The position numbers and the translations under genes are program-made. Shown piece by piece: positions 36,530 through 45,801 of a DNA stretch of 64,000 nt. The DNA lies in assembly GCA_001750645.1 (NCBI GenBank), contig MEIF01000002.1, forward strand, positions 1 to 64,000. Direction: 5' to 3'. A model generated the notes under the pieces. That model worked only from the letters and a program-made list of their open reading frames with translations. It ran no database searches and was not told the origin of the DNA. Every line of letters begins with the position of its first letter. Within the stretch, counting starts at the first letter, position 1. This DNA comes from Gammaproteobacteria bacterium AqS3. Its GTDB lineage: Bacteria > Pseudomonadota > Gammaproteobacteria > MEIF01 > AqS3.

Positions 36530-38368
36530 TCAGGCTTTAACACCCCAGATCCGCATGCCCATGTCGGCGAGGACTTGCTGGCGGCGGGCGATCTCATCCG
36601 GACCCCAGCTGGAATAGGGCTGCAGCGGCTCGGGGTCAACTTCCGGCTTGAAGTGGTTGCCCTGTCCCGAGACGATGGCGCGCGTCATCAGCAGCGTTGC
36701 GGTCTTGTACTCGGGAATTTTCTGCTCGAAACTCATGCCGCGGACTCTCCTGGCCTTGTCCCTGGTCACCAGGGTCAAGTTACCCAGTGAATTGAGCTGT
36801 TCCTGACTGGCCCAAATCGCCCCATCGGCTCCGACGGCATCAATGACCTGCTCAATTTCATAAGTCGAACCCCTGCAGAATTTCTGCAGTTCCGGCTCGG
36901 ACTGGTTGGTGTGTTTTTGAATGTGCTGGGCCAGCTTGGCGAGAACGTATTTGGTGCGGTATTTCTGCTTGATCGGATCCTCGCCCTGGGCCAGCTTATC
37001 CAGGACATCCTGGACTTCTTCCTGCTTGGAGTTCATATAGGAGACAAAGTGATTTTCGATAAATTGCTCGAAGGACTCCCTGTCGTTGCGCTGAATGCTG
37101 CGCAGTTCATTGGCCCACTTCGGAAACTGCGTCTCCAGAAAATTGGTCTGCTGCTTGGTGATCAATACATGAAAAATAAAGTTTTCGGCATAGTGCGCCA
37201 GGTCGCTGAACAATTTGTCGTTCAAGTGTCGCGCACCCATGAACAGAAAATTCTGCTGCTTCATGCTGGTGCCGCCGAGGTAGGGAATATTCTGCATGCT
37301 GGGGACAGCATTTCCCGAGGGACTCTTGAATCTGAGGAATTTTGCGTAAAACTCGGCGGCCTTGATCAGTGTGCCCACCGTATCCTTCATTTCGCTGCTG
37401 TTGGCGATCAGGCTGATGTTCTCGCGCCCGCGGGTGCTGCCCTTGAACCACTCATAGAGCTTGGCCTCGCTCATCTGCGCCCCGGTAAATTCCGAGGCGA
37501 CGAAATAGCGAAAAAATACCATGGGATTCTTTTCATCGCGCAGCAGATCCCGGGTCAGATATTTCCATTTCTTGATCACTTGGGACTTGCTCCTGTCCGA
37601 TGCACGGCCAAACACCTGGTTTTTGATCAGGTCAATGGCCGTCAGATCGACGCCGCGCGCATTGATGCGCTCAAAAATGGTGATTGCTGTCGAGGTGTCC
37701 TCCGTGATGATGCGCGCGAACGTGACGCCCTTGCCGACAATCTGGGCAAATTCACGCAGATTGTCAGCCCGGCTGAAATGATTGTTCAAAAATTGCATGA
37801 AAAATTCATACACATCCCGCATATTTTTGTGCGAGCCCTGCATATTTTCTGAAAGCTCTTCAGGCACGGCGCCCTCGCTGTAGATTCCATGCAGCACCTT
37901 TTCATCGTCGGCATATTGCGGCTTGAGTTTGAAGCTTTCAACCTCTCTGCCATTCATCAGGGTGCGGGTCTCAAGCAGCAGTGTCTCGACCAGACTGGGA
38001 ACGTTTTCCTCCTGTTCTATCAGCGTGCCGCGGATGGCGCAGAACAGCAGAAACAGGGTCGTGACGCGCTGCTGGGCGTCGATCAATAAAAAGGATTCAT
38101 TGCTGTCCTGATCGGTCTGCTTGCAGGCCACCATCAGCCCGAGAAAATATGACCGCTTGAGCGCCTGCGCCACCGACGGCTCAGTGCCCGGGTCAGCGCC
38201 CGGCGGCGGCTTGAGGAGATTGTTCTCGTCGTAAAAGCACTCGCGAATATCTTCGACCAATTCCCCCGCGTTCTTCTTGGTCCAACGATATTCGCGCTGA
38301 AAATCCGGGATTTCGTAATAATCCTTGAAAACCCCCTGGATTGAAATCATGTCCGCATTTTCTGGCAT
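36530..38368 (-). CDS. DUF262/DUF1524-like protein with altered motifs (paralog 1)
   Basis: 'YYEIPDFQREYRW', 'LLIDAQQRVTTLFLLFCAIR', 'IFERINARGVDLTAIDLIKN', C-term 'STYEIEQVIDAV...LGNLTLVTRDK'. Confidence 0.8.
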   Translation of the reverse strand: MPENADMISIQGVFKDYYEIPDFQREYRWTKKNAGELVEDIRECFYDENNLLKPPPGADPGTEPSVAQALKRSYFLGLMVACKQTDQDSNESFLLIDAQQRVTTLFLLFCAIRGTLIEQEENVPSLVETLLLETRTLMNGREVESFKLKPQYADDEKVLHGIYSEGAVPEELSENMQGSHKNMRDVYEFFMQFLNNHFSRADNLREFAQIVGKGVTFARIITEDTSTAITIFERINARGVDLTAIDLIKNQVFGRASDRSKSQVIKKWKYLTRDLLRDEKNPMVFFRYFVASEFTGAQMSEAKLYEWFKGSTRGRENISLIANSSEMKDTVGTLIKAAEFYAKFLRFKSPSGNAVPSMQNIPYLGGTSMKQQNFLFMGARHLNDKLFSDLAHYAENFIFHVLITKQQTNFLETQFPKWANELRSIQRNDRESFEQFIENHFVSYMNSKQEEVQDVLDKLAQGEDPIKQKYRTKYVLAKLAQHIQKHTNQSEPELQKFCRGSTYEIEQVIDAVGADGAIWASQEQLNSLGNLTLVTRDKARRVRGMSFEQKIPEYKTATLLMTRAIVSGQGNHFKPEVDPEPLQPYSSWGPDEIARRQQVLADMGMRIWGVKA

Positions 38369-38420
38369 TTGCTGTCATTCCCCTAAAAAGCCGGGCGGAG
38401 TATACACAGGCCAGATCCGG

Positions 38421-38458
38421 CAAGATCTCCCAAGATCTGCAAGATCCAATGCAAGATC
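38421..38458. promoter_or_regulatory. 4x CAAGATC direct-repeat array upstream of DUF262 paralog 1
   Basis: CAAGATC at 38421, 38431, 38440, 38452 (spacing 10/9/12). Confidence 0.75.
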
Positions 38459-38595
38459 AGCCAATGATCCGGTTGTTCAAGGTTTGAACAGGCTTCTGAG
38501 TCGGGTTTGATCCCCATCTCCGGTGCAGCCCCGCACCGTCGAGACACCACACCACCGCCCGCTCACGGCATCTGCACCCTGCCCGTCGATGCGGC

Positions 38596-40569
38596 TTAAG
38601 AAGTTGCAGGCTGCTGCCCGCCACCCCAGATCCGCATGCCCATGTCGGCGAGGACTTGCTGGCGGCGGGCGATTTCATCCGGACCCCAGGCTCCGCCTTT
38701 TTCCAAACCGGCAACAATAGAGCGCGTCATCGACAGCTGCGCGTTTTCGTATACAGGAATTCTTTTATCAAAAGGCAGGTCCTGAACCCGCTCCGCCTCG
38801 GATTTGGTCAGCAATGTCAGGTTGCCCAGCACATCAAGCTGCTCTTCGCTGGCCCAGTCTTCAGCCTTGGCTCCCCTGACATCAATGATCTGGGCGATCT
38901 CATAAGCCGTTCCTTTGCAAAGTCTCCTCATTTTCAAGACGGGCTCTATATGTTGGGCCAGTTTTGCAAGAACATATTTTGCGCGAGCCTTCTGCTTAAT
39001 CGGCGCCTCGTTCCGGGCCAATGCACCCAATAATCCGTGAACGTCCTCCCACTTGGGGCTCATGTAAGAGACAAAGTGCCTGTCAATAAATTGTTTGAAC
39101 ACCTGCCTATCATCGTGCTCGATTTCTCGCAATTCCAATGCCCATTTGGGAAACTCCCTCTCCAAAAGGTTGGTCTGGTGCCTGGTGATCAGCACATGAA
39201 AAATATATTTTTCAGTGCAGTCCGCCAATTCGCCAAACAGGTCTTTATCCAGGTGACGGGCGCCCATGAACAAATAATTCTGCTGCTTCATTCTGGCGCC
39301 GCCAAGAAAGGAAATATTCTCCATGCTCTCAACATAGTTTCCCGAAGGATTGCAAAATTGGCGGAATTTTGCGTATGGCTTCGCAGCCTCGGTCAATGCC
39401 CTCACCGCATCCACCATATTGGAGGAGTTTTTTACTATCCTCTCCCTCCTTCTGGTTCTTTCCCTGTTCCAATACCAGCTGTCGGCAATCAGATCTATAT
39501 TGTCACGCCAGACTGACTGAACCGTGTCTTTCCTCTCCATTTCCACCTGCATTTCCACCCTGGTTTTATCCTTGAACCAGCTGAGAAGCTTGTCCGCACT
39601 TGTCTGCATGCCGGTAAATTCCGAGGAAATGAAATAGCGAAGAAATTCCGTGGGATCTTCCTCATCGCGCAATACTGTTTGAGTCAAGTGCCTCCATTTT
39701 TCGATTACATCCTCTTTTTCCCTCCTTGGCGTGCGGCTGAATATCAGGTTTTTAATCATTTCAAATGGAGTCAAAGGGACGCCGCGCGCATTGATCCTCT
39801 CAAAAATGGTGTTCGCAGTTGTGTCATCTTCCGTGATGATTCGTGTGAGCTTCACCCCTCTGCGAACAATTCGAGCCAATTTGAGCAGGTTTTTCAGATC
39901 TTTGTCTTCATCCCCGATAAAGTGCTCTCTAAAAAATTTCATAAAGAATTGATGCACGTCATACATATTCTTGTGGGAAGTCAGCGGATTCTCAGCAAAT
40001 TCCTCAGGGAGAGCCCCCTCTCCATAGATTTCATGAAGTACTTTTTCATCGTTTTCATACTGAGGCTTGAGTTTGAAGCCATTTCCCGAACTGCTGTCTT
40101 CCAGAGTGCGCTCCTCGTACAAAAGCGTTTCATATACGTTAGACGGTTTTTTTCCGTATTCCCTCAATGTTCTGCGAATGGCACAGAACAGCAGAAAAAG
40201 GGTTGTGATGCGCTGCTGGGAGTCGATCAGCAAATAAGTCTCATTGTCGTCCTGATCCCTCTCTATGCAGGCCACCATCAGCCCGAGAAAATATGGCCGA
40301 TTCTTGAATTGACCGTTCAACCACTTTGACTGTTCCTCTTCCAGGCCCGGATCCGAAAGCTGCAGCCTGAATTTTTTGCTGTCTTTGTCATTTTCCTGGT
40401 CTTTGCCCTTTTCATACTCATATTCATAAAACCAATCGCAGATATCCTCCACCAATTCCCTGGCTTCCTTCTCGGTCCAGCGGTACTCACGCTGAAAGTC
40501 CGGTATTTCGTAATAGCTCTTGGAGTTGAAAACCTCCTCAACCGAAATCATTGGCGCTTCTGCTGACAT
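38596..40569 (-). CDS. DUF262/DUF1524-like protein with altered motifs (paralog 2)
   Basis: 'YYEIPDFQREYRWTEKEARELVEDI', 'LLIDSQQRITTLFLLFCAIR', 'TAYEIAQIIDV...LGNLTLLTKSE', ends WGPDEIARRQQVLADMGMRIWG like paralog 1. Start chosen by alignment to paralog 1. Confidence 0.8.
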   Translation of the reverse strand: MSAEAPMISVEEVFNSKSYYEIPDFQREYRWTEKEARELVEDICDWFYEYEYEKGKDQENDKDSKKFRLQLSDPGLEEEQSKWLNGQFKNRPYFLGLMVACIERDQDDNETYLLIDSQQRITTLFLLFCAIRRTLREYGKKPSNVYETLLYEERTLEDSSSGNGFKLKPQYENDEKVLHEIYGEGALPEEFAENPLTSHKNMYDVHQFFMKFFREHFIGDEDKDLKNLLKLARIVRRGVKLTRIITEDDTTANTIFERINARGVPLTPFEMIKNLIFSRTPRREKEDVIEKWRHLTQTVLRDEEDPTEFLRYFISSEFTGMQTSADKLLSWFKDKTRVEMQVEMERKDTVQSVWRDNIDLIADSWYWNRERTRRRERIVKNSSNMVDAVRALTEAAKPYAKFRQFCNPSGNYVESMENISFLGGARMKQQNYLFMGARHLDKDLFGELADCTEKYIFHVLITRHQTNLLEREFPKWALELREIEHDDRQVFKQFIDRHFVSYMSPKWEDVHGLLGALARNEAPIKQKARAKYVLAKLAQHIEPVLKMRRLCKGTAYEIAQIIDVRGAKAEDWASEEQLDVLGNLTLLTKSEAERVQDLPFDKRIPVYENAQLSMTRSIVAGLEKGGAWGPDEIARRQQVLADMGMRIWGGGQQPATS

Positions 40570-40618
40570 TGCTGTCATCCCCCAAAAAGCCGGCGGAGTA
40601 TACACAGGCCAAATCCGC

Positions 40619-40656
40619 CAAGATCACCCAAGATCTGCAAGATCCAACTCAAGATC
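40619..40656. promoter_or_regulatory. 4x CAAGATC direct-repeat array upstream of DUF262 paralog 2
   Basis: CAAGATC at 40619, 40629, 40638, 40650 (spacing 10/9/12, identical to the first array). Confidence 0.75.
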
Positions 40657-40863
40657 GGGCAACGATCCGAGGTCTCCGGCTGCCGCAAGGTTTCTGAGTC
40701 GGGCTTATGCTGCATCTCTGACACAGCCTCAGACCGCCGAGACACCGCCTCACCGCCCGCTCTCGGCATCCGCCCGCACCTGCAAAAAGCTCCCAGGCAC
40801 CGAAAAACTTTGCCATACAATCGGCGATTTCCTGCCGGAAAGACTTGGAATGGCGAGTGAGTA

Positions 40864-41514
40864 ATGGGCGATTCACCGGGTAAATTTCCCAAGCGGGAAA
40901 AGAAAAAAGCCGAGACACGTCAAAAAATAATCGATGCGTCCATCGAGCTGTTCTTCCAGATGGGCGCCGGCGACGTGACGATGGAGGCCGTGGCCAAGGC
41001 TGCGGGCATCCACGTCCAGACGCTCTACTCACACTTCCCCAACAAACTCAGCCTCATGCTCGCCGGAGATCAGCACTGGTTCGATCAATTCACAGCCTAT
41101 ATGAGCGACCCTGCCAAAACCGGCGACACATTCTCTCGCTGGAGGGACTGGCTCAAAACCGCCTACAGGCGCTTTGTCGAGGACGAGAAAAAATACAAGC
41201 ATCTGGTGCAGCGCAAGTCCTCCTCGCTGATCGGTTTTGCCGGTCTGTCGGCGATCCAGATACAGTATGAAAACGTGCTCTGCGAGCACCTGGCGAGCGA
41301 CTTTGACATGAGCGCGGATGATGTCGGAATCCCTCGACTGGTCGCGGGCATGCTGGTTTCGGGCAATGCGGCCGTGATCCGACGTTTTCTGAGCGAAGAC
41401 ATCCAATTATTGGATGAGTCGGTCAAGGCGGCGGAGCTGGTCGAGAGCCTGTTCGGGCATCTGATCGTCCATCGCGTGCGGGCGAACTACACCCGCAAAA
41501 AGGTGGCGGAGTAA
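40864..41514 (+). CDS. TetR-family transcriptional regulator
   Basis: 'TRQKIIDASIELFFQMGAGDVTMEAVAKAAGIHVQTLYSHFPNKLSLM'. Confidence 0.85.
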   Translation: MGDSPGKFPKREKKKAETRQKIIDASIELFFQMGAGDVTMEAVAKAAGIHVQTLYSHFPNKLSLMLAGDQHWFDQFTAYMSDPAKTGDTFSRWRDWLKTAYRRFVEDEKKYKHLVQRKSSSLIGFAGLSAIQIQYENVLCEHLASDFDMSADDVGIPRLVAGMLVSGNAAVIRRFLSEDIQLLDESVKAAELVESLFGHLIVHRVRANYTRKKVAE

Positions 41515-41585
41515 CGTCCGCCCAGTCCGCCAAAAACGCTCCTGGCAATCAGTCCCCAAGAAAACAGCAGGGGAGTGAGGCCGGT

Positions 41586-44102
41586 TTAGAAGCGCTTTTG
41601 CACCTCGAAAAAGAACGTCATCTGATCGTTGACCCACTCCAGCCGGGAAAAACCCGAGGACGGATCGGAGACGCTCACCGAATCCGGCGAATGGTCATCG
41701 AGCAGGTTGCTGATGGAGCCGATGAGGGTCCAGTCTCTGCCGGCGCTGTTCCAGATGCCGCGAAGGTTGAGGCGGTCATTGGCGTCAATGGTGTAGATCG
41801 GATCGTCAAACAGCGTGTTGTGCTGTTCGGACTCGTGCGACCAGTCCGCCATCACGGTCATTTCCGCCCCGCCGCTCAGCTCGAGCGCATAGCCCCAGAA
41901 CACGGTCAGCTGGTGCTCGGGCGAGCGGGGCAGGGTGTTGCCCTCAAACGACTCCGACTTCCCCGTTGGATTGTTGTGCCACAGCCTGTCGTACTTTGTC
42001 ACCTCGGTATTCAGATATCCATAGCTGAGGCCGAGCTGCACGGCATCCGAGGCAAACCAGAGCATTTCGACCTCAATGCCGATGCTGCGCGATTCGGGGA
42101 CGTTGACAATATATTGCTGGACGATGCCGCCGGCGTTGAGGAAGTTCACCGGCGCCTGCAGGTTCTGATAGTCGTAATTGAAGATGCTGCCGGCAAACTG
42201 CAGCGTATCGTCCGCCGCAAGGCGCTTGATGCCCAGCTCGACGGCATCGACCAGCTCCCTGTCGACGAAGCGCTCGTCCTCCGGCGTCGAGGGCACATCG
42301 AGCGTGAGCTGGCCGAGGCGCATCCCGCCGGATTTGTAGCCCCGGGTGTACTGCATGTAGAACAGGCCGCCGTCGGCCAATCTGCGGCTCAGCCCGACCG
42401 TGCCGGTCACGGCGTCCCACTCATTGGCAAGCGAGCGCTGGTTGTTGTTGGGCGTCAGCTGAATCCACGCAATGGGCCTGGCGATTAAGGTGCCCGCACC
42501 GTAGGCGCCGAACGGGTTGAACACATAGATATTCTGCACCTCAAAGCCGTCCTTCTCGTCCTTCGTGTAGCGCAGCCCGAGTTTGGCGGACCAGCCCGAA
42601 TCCATTTCCCAATCCATTTGGCCGTAGACTGCCGTGGCCGTCCCCTCGACGAGGCCGCTCTGGTAGTAGTAGTTGTTGTTGGGGTTGGGCTCCCCCGAGA
42701 CACCGCCAATTCCGCAGAGGTAGTCGACATAAGCCGTTCCAAAGAGAGAACAGACGCCGGTGTTTTCCGCCAGTTCAAAGTATTGGGGAGTCCCGGCAGC
42801 GGGCGCCTCGGGCAGTGCCAGACCGAATGGCTGCTCCTGCTCCTCGGCGTAGTAGTAGAGGCCGGCAATCCAGTTAACCCCGCTCTCCTGATTTGAGAGG
42901 AACTGCAGCTCGTGGCTCTGCAGCTTCAGGTCGTCGCCGATCTCGTTGATGTGGTAGGTCGTCGTCACCGTGTCACTCGGATCCTTCACCTTGGGATCCG
43001 CGGCGCTCAGGGTGTGGGAGCGGCGGGCGGTGGAGTCCGCATCGCCGAGAATCTCGGAATCCCGCTGGGTATTGCTGCCGATGTACTTCACGTCAAAGGC
43101 ATCGCCCTTCCACTCAAACTCCCAGGTGAATTCGCGGATATTCGCAAAGCGGGTGCGCCCGGGGTAGTCGAGCCTCTGGGTCAGCGGATCCTTCACGCCC
43201 GGGTTCTCCTCCTCCAGTCCGTAGAGCGGGTTGGGCGTGAGGCTGGCGAAATATTCGAGATCGGGCGCTGCGGGGCCGCGATAGTCGTAGGGTTCGGTCC
43301 TGCGGCTGCTGGTGAAGGTCCCGTCGACGAATTCGGTGCGGTAGCGAAACCACACCGACGCGGCGTCAGAAAAATCATGGGAAATCTGCAGGTCGATGGA
43401 GTGCTGCTCATCGTCGGCGGCGATGTCGTCCCCCGCAGGAAAGGTGTTGTCGTAGCGCCCCTTGCCGTTGAAGGTCCCGGCGATGTTGACCCGGTAGGCG
43501 GTATTGCCCGAGCTGGAGAGCGCACCGGTGGTGGTGAAGGCCACGTCGATCAATTCCATGCTGCCGATGCGCTGGCGAATCTCGGTTTCGCGCTCTTTTT
43601 TGGGTCGCTTGGAAATGATGTTGACCAGCCCGCCGATGGCGTTGCGTCCAAACAGCGTGCCCTGCGGCCCCCGCAGGACCTCAATGCGCTCGACAAAAAG
43701 CGGCGAGCGGTCAAGGGTCAGGGCATCGGGCGTGTACGACCCGTCGATGTAGGTCGCGACCCCTGGATCGGTGCCCAGGGCGTTGTCCAGACGGCCAATG
43801 CCGCGGATGGATATTCTGTTGGGGCTCCACTGGTAAGTCAGGCCGGGGGTGAAGTCGGCGATGTCGCTGGGGTCGAGAATGCCCAGCCGGTCGCGCGCTT
43901 CTGAATCGTATGCAGAGATGGATATGGGGGTGTCCAGCAGAGAAGATTCCCGGCGCTCGCCCGTGACGATGATCTCGTCGATGCGCATGGAGTCGTCATC
44001 CCCCCCCTCCGATCCCTCCTGTGCGCAAACCGAATGCGAACAGAATGCCAAAGCCCCAGCCAGCAACCCGATGCGGAAATGGGTTTGATTGATGACAAAC
44101 AT
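41586..44102 (-). CDS. TonB-dependent outer-membrane receptor
   Basis: 'IDEIIVTGERRESSLLDTPISISAY', 'VERIEVLRGPQGTLFGRNAIGGLVNIISKRP', C-terminal barrel ending ...FFFEVQKRF. Confidence 0.9.
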   Translation of the reverse strand: MFVINQTHFRIGLLAGALAFCSHSVCAQEGSEGGDDDSMRIDEIIVTGERRESSLLDTPISISAYDSEARDRLGILDPSDIADFTPGLTYQWSPNRISIRGIGRLDNALGTDPGVATYIDGSYTPDALTLDRSPLFVERIEVLRGPQGTLFGRNAIGGLVNIISKRPKKERETEIRQRIGSMELIDVAFTTTGALSSSGNTAYRVNIAGTFNGKGRYDNTFPAGDDIAADDEQHSIDLQISHDFSDAASVWFRYRTEFVDGTFTSSRRTEPYDYRGPAAPDLEYFASLTPNPLYGLEEENPGVKDPLTQRLDYPGRTRFANIREFTWEFEWKGDAFDVKYIGSNTQRDSEILGDADSTARRSHTLSAADPKVKDPSDTVTTTYHINEIGDDLKLQSHELQFLSNQESGVNWIAGLYYYAEEQEQPFGLALPEAPAAGTPQYFELAENTGVCSLFGTAYVDYLCGIGGVSGEPNPNNNYYYQSGLVEGTATAVYGQMDWEMDSGWSAKLGLRYTKDEKDGFEVQNIYVFNPFGAYGAGTLIARPIAWIQLTPNNNQRSLANEWDAVTGTVGLSRRLADGGLFYMQYTRGYKSGGMRLGQLTLDVPSTPEDERFVDRELVDAVELGIKRLAADDTLQFAGSIFNYDYQNLQAPVNFLNAGGIVQQYIVNVPESRSIGIEVEMLWFASDAVQLGLSYGYLNTEVTKYDRLWHNNPTGKSESFEGNTLPRSPEHQLTVFWGYALELSGGAEMTVMADWSHESEQHNTLFDDPIYTIDANDRLNLRGIWNSAGRDWTLIGSISNLLDDHSPDSVSVSDPSSGFSRLEWVNDQMTFFFEVQKRF

Positions 44103-44146
44103 GGCAGTCCCCTGGCCAAGCCCTTTCCGATATTACTGATATTTAT

Positions 44147-44166
44147 TGTAGTTGTCTATATCCAAC
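44147..44166. promoter_or_regulatory. Shared intergenic motif, copy 1: TGTAGTTGTCTATATCCAAC
   Basis: Similar to 44270 and 47414 copies. Confidence 0.5.
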
Positions 44167-44269
44167 TATGCCGCCGGGGCGGGCGGGGCGATTGCATTTT
44201 TGTCCTCAGCGGGGGGCGCATTGAAGTCCAACACCTTGAACGCCGGCACCGATCAAACAGTAATATGGC

Positions 44270-44289
44270 TGTAGCCGGCTATACATAAA
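44270..44289. promoter_or_regulatory. Shared intergenic motif, copy 2: TGTAGCCGGCTATACATAAA
   Basis: 11-30 bp upstream of the esterase ATG at 44301. Confidence 0.5.
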
Positions 44290-44300
44290 AGCAGGACACC

Positions 44301-45764
44301 ATGACGCAGACCCAAAACATCGTCCAAGCCCCTTGCGGTCGTTTCCAAGGTTTTTCAGATCAGGGCGTCGAGCAATTTCTCGGCATGCGCTATGCCCAGC
44401 CCCCGGTCGGCGAGGGCAGGTTCAGGCCGCCCCGACCCATCGCCGCCCACGGCGACTTGATTGACGCGACGCAGTTCGGCGACCGGAATTACCAGGTCGG
44501 CCAGCCGGAAATGTTCAATGACCTGTTCGACCTGCCCGGCGGCGAAAGCGAGGACTGCCTGTTTCTCAATATCTTCCGGCCCGAGTCAGTCCAAGCCCCC
44601 CTCCCGGTCCTGATCTGGATCCACGGCGGCGCCTTCATCGGCGGCTCCGGCAACCAGTACAACCCAGCCAACCTGGTGCGGCAGAACGATGTGATCGTGG
44701 TCACCTTCAACTACCGGCTCGGGATTTTCGGCTTCATCAATCTGGCGCCGCTGGGTGCGGACCGTGCCGGCAGCGCCAACCTCGGCCTGCAGGATCAGAT
44801 CGCCGCCCTGACCTGGGTGCGGGAGAACATTGCGGCCTTCGGCGGCGATGCCTCAAACATCACCGTCTTCGGCGAAAGCGCCGGAGCCGCCTCGGTGCTG
44901 GCGCTGCTGGCATCGGAGACTGCCGGCGGACTGTTCCAGCGGGCGATGGCCTTCAGCGGGGCGGAGACGCTGGCACCGCCCATGCCGCACCTCGAGCTCC
45001 TCAAACCCCGCCTGGGCGTCGACTCCGACCGGCAGGTCCTGGACCGCCTGATGGGGCTGTCCGGGCAGGAGCTGACCGAGCTTCAGCAGACCCTTCGGAT
45101 GTACCACGGCCCCGCTCTCGACGGCGCCGTGCTGACCCGGCGCACCTGCGATGCGATGCAAACCGGCTGGGCATCCGAAGTCCCCATCATCATCGGCAGC
45201 ACAAGGGACGAGGGCACCCTGCTCGCCCCCGGTTTCACCGAGTTTGAGCACGAGGGTTTGGCGCTGCTGCTCGGGCTCTCCGCATCGATAGGGCTTGACG
45301 ACGGTTCAGAGTACGGCGCGTTTCTGGATGAGCGCTTCGCACCATCCGATCTGACGGGGCGCGTCTCCCAGGCCTGGGTGGACACCTTTCGATCCAGCGC
45401 CCTGCGGGTGGCTTCAACGGCCTCGCAGCACGGCGCCGGCGGCTGGGTGTACAGCTTCGACGTCGAAACCGAGCACGAACTCGGGACAACGCACGGCTCG
45501 GATGTCCCGTTCATATTCAACCTGACCCGAGAAGGCCGGCCTGTTTTTCTGGTGCATCCGCCGACGGAATCGAACATCCGCCTTGCCGGGCAGTGGTCGC
45601 AGACCCTGGTCGAGTTTGCCCGCACCGGCGACCCGAATGGCAAGGGCCTGCCGCAGTGGCTCCCGTACGAGGCTCCCGATTTTCACTGCCTCAGGCTGAG
45701 CCGCACACCCGAACTGGTGTCCAACCCCGACGGCGACATGCTGAAGATCTACAGGGTTTCCTGA
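44301..45764 (+). CDS. Carboxylesterase type B (paralog 1)
   Basis: 'EQFLGMRYAQPPVGEGRFRPP', 'EDCLFLNIFRP', 'VLIWIHGGAFIGGSG', 'ITVFGESAGAAS'. Confidence 0.9.
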   Translation: MTQTQNIVQAPCGRFQGFSDQGVEQFLGMRYAQPPVGEGRFRPPRPIAAHGDLIDATQFGDRNYQVGQPEMFNDLFDLPGGESEDCLFLNIFRPESVQAPLPVLIWIHGGAFIGGSGNQYNPANLVRQNDVIVVTFNYRLGIFGFINLAPLGADRAGSANLGLQDQIAALTWVRENIAAFGGDASNITVFGESAGAASVLALLASETAGGLFQRAMAFSGAETLAPPMPHLELLKPRLGVDSDRQVLDRLMGLSGQELTELQQTLRMYHGPALDGAVLTRRTCDAMQTGWASEVPIIIGSTRDEGTLLAPGFTEFEHEGLALLLGLSASIGLDDGSEYGAFLDERFAPSDLTGRVSQAWVDTFRSSALRVASTASQHGAGGWVYSFDVETEHELGTTHGSDVPFIFNLTREGRPVFLVHPPTESNIRLAGQWSQTLVEFARTGDPNGKGLPQWLPYEAPDFHCLRLSRTPELVSNPDGDMLKIYRVS

Positions 45765-45801
45765 AAAAAGCCGCCCGCGGAAGCGGCGAGCGGAGCACGC
45801 G

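Noticed and set aside
38421-40656. CAAGATC arrays as a replication origin (DnaA-box cluster)
   Set aside because: No TTATNCACA-like boxes or AT-rich DUE; the arrays are duplicated with the downstream gene.
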